A stretch of DNA of 64,000 bases from contig JAZBRI010000010.1 in the NCBI GenBank assembly GCA_036874045.1, forward strand, positions 4,918,001 to 4,982,000, read 5' to 3'. The stretch's first letter is position 1, and the number at the start of each line of letters is the position of its first letter. Positions 57,403-64,000 of the stretch are shown here, one piece after another. The notes below the pieces were generated by a model that did no database searches, had not been told where the DNA came from, and was given only the letters and a program-made list of their open reading frames with translations. A program made the position numbers and the translations under genes. This DNA is from Cymodocea nodosa. Its lineage: Eukaryota > Streptophyta > Magnoliopsida > Alismatales > Cymodoceaceae.

Positions 57403-60400
57403 ATGGCATATGCTTATGCTCAAAGATTTCTGAAACCTTTAATTAGCATATGTGAATTCTGCAATTCTGAAGGACACGACATTTCTAATTGTTTGAAATT
57501 GAGACATTTATAGATTGATAGATCCCATGAACAACAAATGAATTATCCTCAATATAATAGAGTCGAGTATGAGAATCCTATAGTTTACTCAACTGATGGT
57601 CAGTATAGAATGTGTAATATGATGAGAGACACTGAAGTTTGGGATAGCTATGACAGACTGGAGCATAGTATAGAGCAAAATATGGACAAACTGAAATACT
57701 TTGTGTGTCAACAACAAGAAGTCAACCAATTAAACTATAAGGAGGCATATTCAGAACCTAAACAAGATATAATTTACGAAACTGAAAAAGTCATAAGGAA
57801 AATTGATCAAAAATTGAATGCAATGAAATTAGATGATCTAGAAACAAAATTAAAAGCATTAGACAAAAATGCAATGAAAATACAAGTTTTACAATAGGAC
57901 AATGAAAATTATAATGTTATAAACCTGCACAACTTGTAAAATATACAACAAACAGAAAACACAAATGTAAGAGAATTTAAAGAATGCACTTTAAAACAAA
58001 AAACAATTGAAGATCATAATCACGAAAATGATATACAAAAACATCATGAAAGTAACGAAAATCTGGAAGATGTATGTGTAACATTAAGATCTAGAACTGA
58101 TATACCACCAAGAACTCAAAATGAAAATGATATGAAGGTGGACAAGAGTAAAAATCAAAATTGTAATGAAAATGTAATAGCTGAAAATCTAGAAATCACT
58201 GAAGAACAATCTGAATCTGCAATTGAAGCTAAAAATGATCAAACAAATCAACTAAAAGAAAAAGAGTCTTTGAAATCAAAATCTTTAGCACCCTATCTTG
58301 AAAGATTACAACAAACAATTCCTGAGAAACAAGAAAAAATCAGAGAAATTTTGAAAAAGTACAAGTTAACATTCCTTTGTTAGATCTATTGCAGAATATG
58401 CCACCTTGTGCTAAATTTTTGAAGGATTGGTGTACTAAGAAAAGAGAGCGAAAAGTTCTTAGAAAGGTCTTTTTAGCTGAGCAAAGTAGTTACCTATTTC
58501 TGCCACAAATTCCTAAAAAGTTATCTGATCCTGGAATCCCTGTTATATCATGCACCATAGGAAATACCATTCTAGAAAGAACCTTAATAGACTTAAGTGC
58601 AGGTATAAATGTTATGCCAAGTGATATATTTGCATCCTTAGGATTAGAAGGCTTAACTCCTACTAGTACGGTTATTCAATTAGTTGATAGAAGTATAAGA
58701 TACCCTAGAGGAAAAATAGAGGATGTCTTAATTAAAATCAAGAATTTTATATATCCTATTGATATTGTAATTTTGGATTCCCAACAAATTAAGCATAAAC
58801 ATAGTGATACATCTTTAATTTTGGGAAGGCCATTTTTAGCAACATCAGGGGCTATTATAAATTGTAAAACTGGAGTAATGAAGTTAGCATATGGTAATGA
58901 GGATACTCAATTAAATATTTTCAAACTAGAAAGGTTTGAGGAGTTAGAAATGTCCTTACATACCATAGACTTTTTAGAGGATGAAGGAGATATGTTAGAT
59001 GATGTGATTCAAGAAGAATTAAATAGGCAAATCAATTCTGAAACTTTAGAAGAAAGTGAAAGCATAAATATAGAAGGAGATCAGGAAGAAATTAATTTAA
59101 AAAATGATGATGTTCAATTAGGAGCTCTAGCTTCTGATGGGCAGCATTTAGAATTAAAACCTTTACCTACTGAATTAACCTATATATTTCTGGAAGATAA
59201 ATGGACCTGTCCAATCATTATTGCTTCGAATTTGAAAGACGATCAAATAGCTAAATTAAAAGATGTAATAAAAAGTTATAAAGAAGTAATAGGATGGACT
59301 ATGACTGATATAAAAAGGTTAAGTTCAACTTTATGCTGTCACCACATATATTTAGAAGAGAATGCTAAACCTGTTAGAATTCTTGAGAGGAGATTAAATC
59401 CAAACCTTAAGGAAGTAGTCAGGAAGGAAATAGTTAAATGGTTAGATAATGATATAATATATCCGATTTTTGATAGCTCATGGGTTAGTCCAATCCATGT
59501 AGTTCCCAAGAAATTAGGATTAATAGTTATTAGGAATGAAAGTTAAGACTTGATACCTACTAGAATTCAATCAGGTTGGAGAGTATGTATAGACTATAAA
59601 AAGTTGAATGTTGTTACTAGGAAAGATCATTTTCCTTTACCTTTTATAGATCAAATGCTGGAAAGATTAGTAGGGCAAGAATATTTTTGTTTGCTAGGGT
59701 ATAATCAAATTCCAATAGCATTAGAGGATCAAGAGAAAACAACTTTCACCTGTCCTAATGGAACTTATGCTTTTAAAAGAATGCCATTCGGATTATGCAA
59801 TGCACCAGCTACCTTTCAAAGGTGTGTGCAGGGCATATTTACTGGAATGACTGATGAATTTTTAGAAATATTTATGGATGATTTTATTGTATATGGAAAC
59901 TCATATGAAGTGTGTTTAAGCAATTTAGACCAAATATTAAAACGCTGTGTGGAAAAAAATCTAGTTTTAAATTGGGAAAAATGTCACTTCATGGTTAAAC
60001 AAGGAATAGTCTTAGGGCATGTTGTTTCTAAAAGAGGGTTGGAAGTAAATAAAGCTAAAATAGAAGTAATTTCTAATCTACCAGAACCTAAATCAGTAAA
60101 AGATATTAGATCATTTCTAGGACATGCTGGTTTTTATAGAAGATTTATTAAAGACTTTAGCAAGATAGCTAGACCTTTAACTAATCTATTAAAAGATGTT
60201 CCATTTAACTTTGATAAAAATTACAAGGAAGCATTTTTTAGACTTAAGACTAGCTTAATTTCAACTCCTATAATTCAAGCACCTAATTGGAACCATCCAT
60301 TTGAATTAATGTGTGATGCTTCTGATTTTGCTGTAGGAGCAGTGTTAGGACAGAAAATAGAAAAATCTCCTAGAGTGATTCATTATGCAAGCAAAACCTT

Positions 60401-62033
60401 AAATGATGCTCAAGTTAATTACACAACTACTGAAAAAGAATTATTAGCTGTTGTGTTTGCTTTAGAAAAGTTTAGATCATATCTGATTGGTGCTAAAGTA
60501 ATAGTATACACAGATCATTTAGCTCTAAAACATCTAATAAAGAAAAAAGAAACTAAACCTAGATTGATCCGATGGATATTATTATTGCAAGAATTCGATC
60601 TAGAAATTAAAGATAAAAAAGGTTGTGAGAATGTAGTAGCAGATCATTTATCAAGATTACAAATAGAAAAATCAAATATTGAAATTAAGGATAATTTTCC
60701 TGATGAACAATTAATGACCATCAACACAATGCCTTGGTATGCAGACATAGTTAATTACTTAGTTACTGGTTTAACACCTAAGGATTGGAATAGATAGGAT
60801 AAGAAATTATTTTTCTCAAGAGTAAAATATTACTATTGGGAAGACCCTTACTTATTTAAGAAATGTCCTGATCTGGTTTTAAGGAGGTGTGTTCCAGAAA
60901 CTGAATATTTGAGCATATTGTCTTTCTGTCATGACCAAGCTTGTGGACATTTTGGTTTAGGGAAAACTGCTGCAAAAATTCTGCAATGTGGGTTTTATTG
61001 GCCAACACTATTCAAAGATGCTCATAAATATTGCTTAAGTTGTTTAAGATGTCAACAAATAGGAAGAATATCAAAGAGGAATATGATGCCTCTTAATCCT
61101 ATTGTTGAGGTTGAAATCTTTGATGTGTGGGGAATAGATTTTATGGGTCCATTTCCTATATCTAATCAATTTAATTACATATTGTTGGGGGTGGATTATG
61201 TATCTAAATGGATAGAAGCTATTCCTACAAAAACTAACGATAACAAAGTGGTAATACAATTTATAAGAACAAATATATTTGCCAGATTTGGAATACCTAA
61301 AGCTATTATCAGTGATAGAGGAACTCATTTCTATAATAGAAGTTTTGAAGCCTTGATGAAGAAATATGGAATAAACCACAAAATTGCAACATCATATCAT
61401 CCGCAAACAAGTGGACAAGTAGAAAGTGCAAACAAACAAATTAAATTAATCTTGGAAAAAGTAGTAAATCCTACTAGAATAGATTGGGCTAATAGATTGA
61501 TTGATGCACTTTGGGCTTATAGAACTGCTTATAAAACGAGCTTAGGTTTGTCACCTTTTAGGCTAATATATGGAAAAAGTTGTCATTTACCTGCTGAAAT
61601 AGAACATAAAGCTTATTGGGCATTAAAAACTCTGAACACTAATTTAAATCAAGTTGCTGAAAATAGGAAAATGCAACTAATTGAATTAGAAGAATTTAGA
61701 AATGAAGCTTACTCAAAGACTGTAAGAGAAAAAGGGAAAATTAAATTCTGGCATGATAGAAAAATTATTCCTAAAAACTTTGAAATAGGACAAGAAGTAT
61801 ATCTTTATATGGCTAGACTCCATAACCATCTAGGAAAATTAAGATCTAGATGGGCAGGACCTTACATAGTTCAAAATGTTTATCCTTATGGAGCTATTGA
61901 AATTGAAAATCCTAAAAATCAGAATATATTTAAAGTAAATGGACAAAGACTTAAACCTATTCTGAAAAAACCAAAAAGTTCCTTTGGAATTATAGAAGAA
62001 GTCAGAGTAGAGGACTACTCGAGTTTTACTTAG
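57403..62033 (+). pseudogene. Athila-like NC-PR-RT-RNaseH-IN polyprotein, copy 2 (broken)
   Basis: Same domain order as copy 1. The CCHC knuckle is intact here (CEFCNSEGHDISNC). Protease LIDLSAGINVMP has Ser for Gly. RT lacks five residues in motif A (FCLLGYNQI where copy 1 has FLDGYSGYNQI), removing a catalytic Asp; FMDDF is kept. RNase H and integrase ([38 protein letters not shown]) are well preserved. Stops: 57511, 57895, 57937, 59546 and 60795, plus a frameshift near 58360. It ends [11 protein letters not shown]. Copy 1 and copy 2 are broken at different sites, so the ancestor was intact with this same NC-first layout. Confidence 0.92.
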
Positions 62034-62463
62034 TAAGAAATCAGTTTTTATGTTTATATATATATATATAATAATAATAAAAACATTAAAAATATATATA
62101 AAACATAAAAATAGTTGCAGTTCAACCGACTGGATCCATCGATATGACCAGAAAATTAAAAAAAATATTTTGGTCTGACTGAAGCATAGTATCGGTTAAA
62201 CCAGAAAAAAATTGTATATTAATTTTCAGAAAAAATATTGGTTTTACCGAAACATAGTATCGGTTCAACCAAAAGAAAAATAAAAAAATAAAAAATATTT
62301 GGGTCTGACCGAAGCATAGTATCAATTAAACCTGTAAAAAAAAATAGAAAAACTATTCTCTGTAATATTTTTATTATTATATTTGCTTGTACGGGGAGTC
62401 CGTTGAGTTACGCTTAACTCAACGAGCATACTCCGTTAAGTCTTGAGTTAGTCAACGAGCTTA
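62034..62463 (+). other. Post-pol spacer with triple hairpin repeat
   Basis: An AT repeat is followed by three units of GACCGAAGCATAGTATCGGTT type (62172-62200, 62236-62266, 62306-62332). Each can fold through ACCGA/TCGGT. Then come the TCCGTTGAGTTA palindromes (62398-62460). It stops abruptly at GAGCTTAG, where TP would follow in copy 1. Confidence 0.7.
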
Positions 62464-63105
62464 GTCACCAATCATCGGAGGTCACCACCATAATCACCAA
62501 TCATCGGAGGTCTGTGAGGATACTTGCCTGATGTCGGGTCGATTCCGAGCCAAACATAGTGCTTGACAACCACTGTGAGGAGTGATCGCGTCGCGGGAAG
62601 GGAAGACATTTTCACCAAGCGCCGACTCATATTTCAGGAGATCGTAAAGCTTTTAGCCTTGGCTTCAAGTTGATGCTTGTATGCTGAAGAGGAGGTCATC
62701 TTGCAATTCTGGACTCACGATTCTATAGGGAGAGGAGACAGAATTGTAAGTGGTTCAATTTTCAGTGGTGTAATCGCCTTGCAAGTAGTGTCGGAAGTAT
62801 TTACTATCAAGTGAAATTACTTTACATTTCACCTTTCGCCCATCACATAAAAACAAAAATACCAAAAACAATTTATCTTTTTTGTATGTTGTATTTGAGT
62901 GTTGTATCGTGATTAATGTTATCTGTATCAGTTTTATGATTGTTTTATGTTAGTTTTAATTTTACAGTTTACTAAAATTGGTTTGTACAAAACAACTTAA
63001 AAATTTCAATGGTTACTGTTTGAATCATCTGAATGTTATTATTGCATAATGATAAATCTAATGTTAACTAGCATTAAAAAGCTTAATTGATGTTATTTAC
63101 AATCA
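62464..63105 (+). repeat. Athila-like LTR fragment, plus strand
   Basis: It matches 56145-56770 of the LTR. It begins with a short duplicated phrase (TCACCAATCATCGGAGG twice). It lacks U3 and the last 430 bp, and ends at TTATTTACAATC, where inverted host unit D starts. Confidence 0.85.
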
Positions 63106-64000
63106 TCTAAGCCGAATCACACAAAAACATTTTGGACTTTTCTTGATAAACAACAAAATTAAATATATCAGATCGTCTTTTATGTATTTTAATGTAACTA
63201 ACATGATGCAAAGGAGACATCCTTCTTTTCAGGTAGTAAGGCAAGAAATTAATGATAAATTGTTTGGATTTGTTCAAACACAAAGAACTGTAGGAGAAAA
63301 CCCAAGTAAAATGTAGTGGCACATTCCCACACAACTCTCAACATTACTTTTCAAGTTACATAAATAAAATTGTGTGGTTGTGGAAATGCGTGATGAATTC
63401 CATGGTGTCCTCCATGTTTTCATTCACTTTTGGAACCAACATTGCAATAAGAACCGCTTATAGGTATAAAGGTGACGACATCTTCAGGGTTGAGATCAAG
63501 ATCTTGCTGTGAGATTCCATCTTAACTTCGAAAAAATCCTTCATGATGATGTCACAACTCCTATCTCCTCTCAACAAAATTGTACTACTCCTGGTTTTAA
63601 TTTACCGTTTGGCTCTCCCTAACTAAAAAGATTTGACCTACATTGAAATGTAAATTTCCTCAAAGTGTATAATAAATTAAATCGATGATTAGAACCAATA
63701 TTAAAAATAATTCTAGCAACATAGATGCTACCACGATCTTTATTGATTGTTTAATAGTTATCGTGTTGAGTAGACAGATGAAGCATCGTGCAATCCAAGA
63801 CTACATTATAATGATTACTTAAAAATTAAACAACAAAAAACAAATTGGATGTTTGGAAACGATTCTTAAAACTCGATCAAATCCAATTAAAATAGTGAAA
63901 TTCCTGATGTTATATTTCACTATAAATACGTGCCCTTTATTTGTCCCTTTCAACGAAAAGGAAAATACTGTGTACCATTCATTCAAGTCTATAGATTCAC
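63106..64000 (-). repeat. Host repeat unit D, inverted and partial
   Basis: Reverse complement of the region upstream of the GRP gene (matches 47390 down to 46500). The GRP gene it serves would be on the plus strand just beyond the window end. No other gene is recognised. Confidence 0.85.
63920..63929 (+). promoter_or_regulatory. TATA box of GRP gene D (gene outside window)
   Basis: CTATAAATAC on the plus strand, same context as at 43244-43235. The leader runs to the window end; the start codon is not included. Confidence 0.7.

Larger units (their letters stand above)
55351..62463 (+). mobile_element. 5' half of Athila-like element, plus strand
   Basis: LTR, PBS and NC-pol in plus orientation, followed by the post-pol spacer, then a break at 62463 before TP would begin. 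It is the same family as copy 1 (NC-pol is highly similar throughout). Its LTR has the same length as the inverted LTR at 47862-49713. Confidence 0.87.

Overview
The window reads as nuclear DNA of a flowering plant, probably a eudicot; the species cannot be fixed from sequence alone. It is AT-rich and almost entirely LTR retrotransposons, nested in a small tandem array of a host gene for a secreted glycine-rich protein (GRP). No rRNA, tRNA or CRISPR was seen.

Host array: repeat units lie at 914-2979 (A, gene missing), 42281-45615 (B, intact GRP gene on the minus strand), 45616-47861 (C, GRP gene with a premature stop) and 63106-64000 (D, inverted; only promoter and 5' leader are inside the window).

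Insert 1 (2980-42280) is a composite. It starts with two abutting Athila-like Ty3/gypsy LTRs (2980-4796, 4797-6987), then a tRNA-Asp-type primer site and a decayed NC-PR-RT-RH-IN frame (7097-11730). Next come an accessory 'plant transposon protein' frame here called TP (12329-14468), a capsid-type gag frame (15410-16752) and a truncated F-box frame (16944-17541). A second copy of the gag/F-box module follows (17550-17743 plus 23235-26806), split by a gag-only Sirevirus-type Ty1/copia element (17744-22860) that ends in a near-palindrome of about 360-bp arms. A larger Sirevirus lies on the minus strand (26807-39722). The composite closes with an element tail, a polypurine tract and a 3' LTR (40355-42280).

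Insert 2 (47862-63105) holds a minus-strand copy of the 3' half of the same Athila-like family (LTR, PPT, tail, F-box, capsid gag, TP end; 47862-55350). It abuts a plus-strand copy of the 5' half (LTR, PBS, NC-pol; 55351-62463) and an LTR fragment.

Together the copies imply one family of about 16-17 kb: LTR, PBS, NC-PR-RT-RH-IN, TP, capsid gag, F-box protein, tail, PPT, LTR. Three features stand out. Gag is split, with the zinc knuckle fused to pol and the capsid frame moved 3' of pol. An F-box protein with an F-box-associated-type C-terminal half occupies the env-like position. The LTR U3 region, the pre-PPT tail and the TP protein are shared with a Ty1/copia Sirevirus, which suggests module exchange between superfamilies. 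All copies here carry stops or frameshifts and look silenced, so function must be inferred from conservation across copies.
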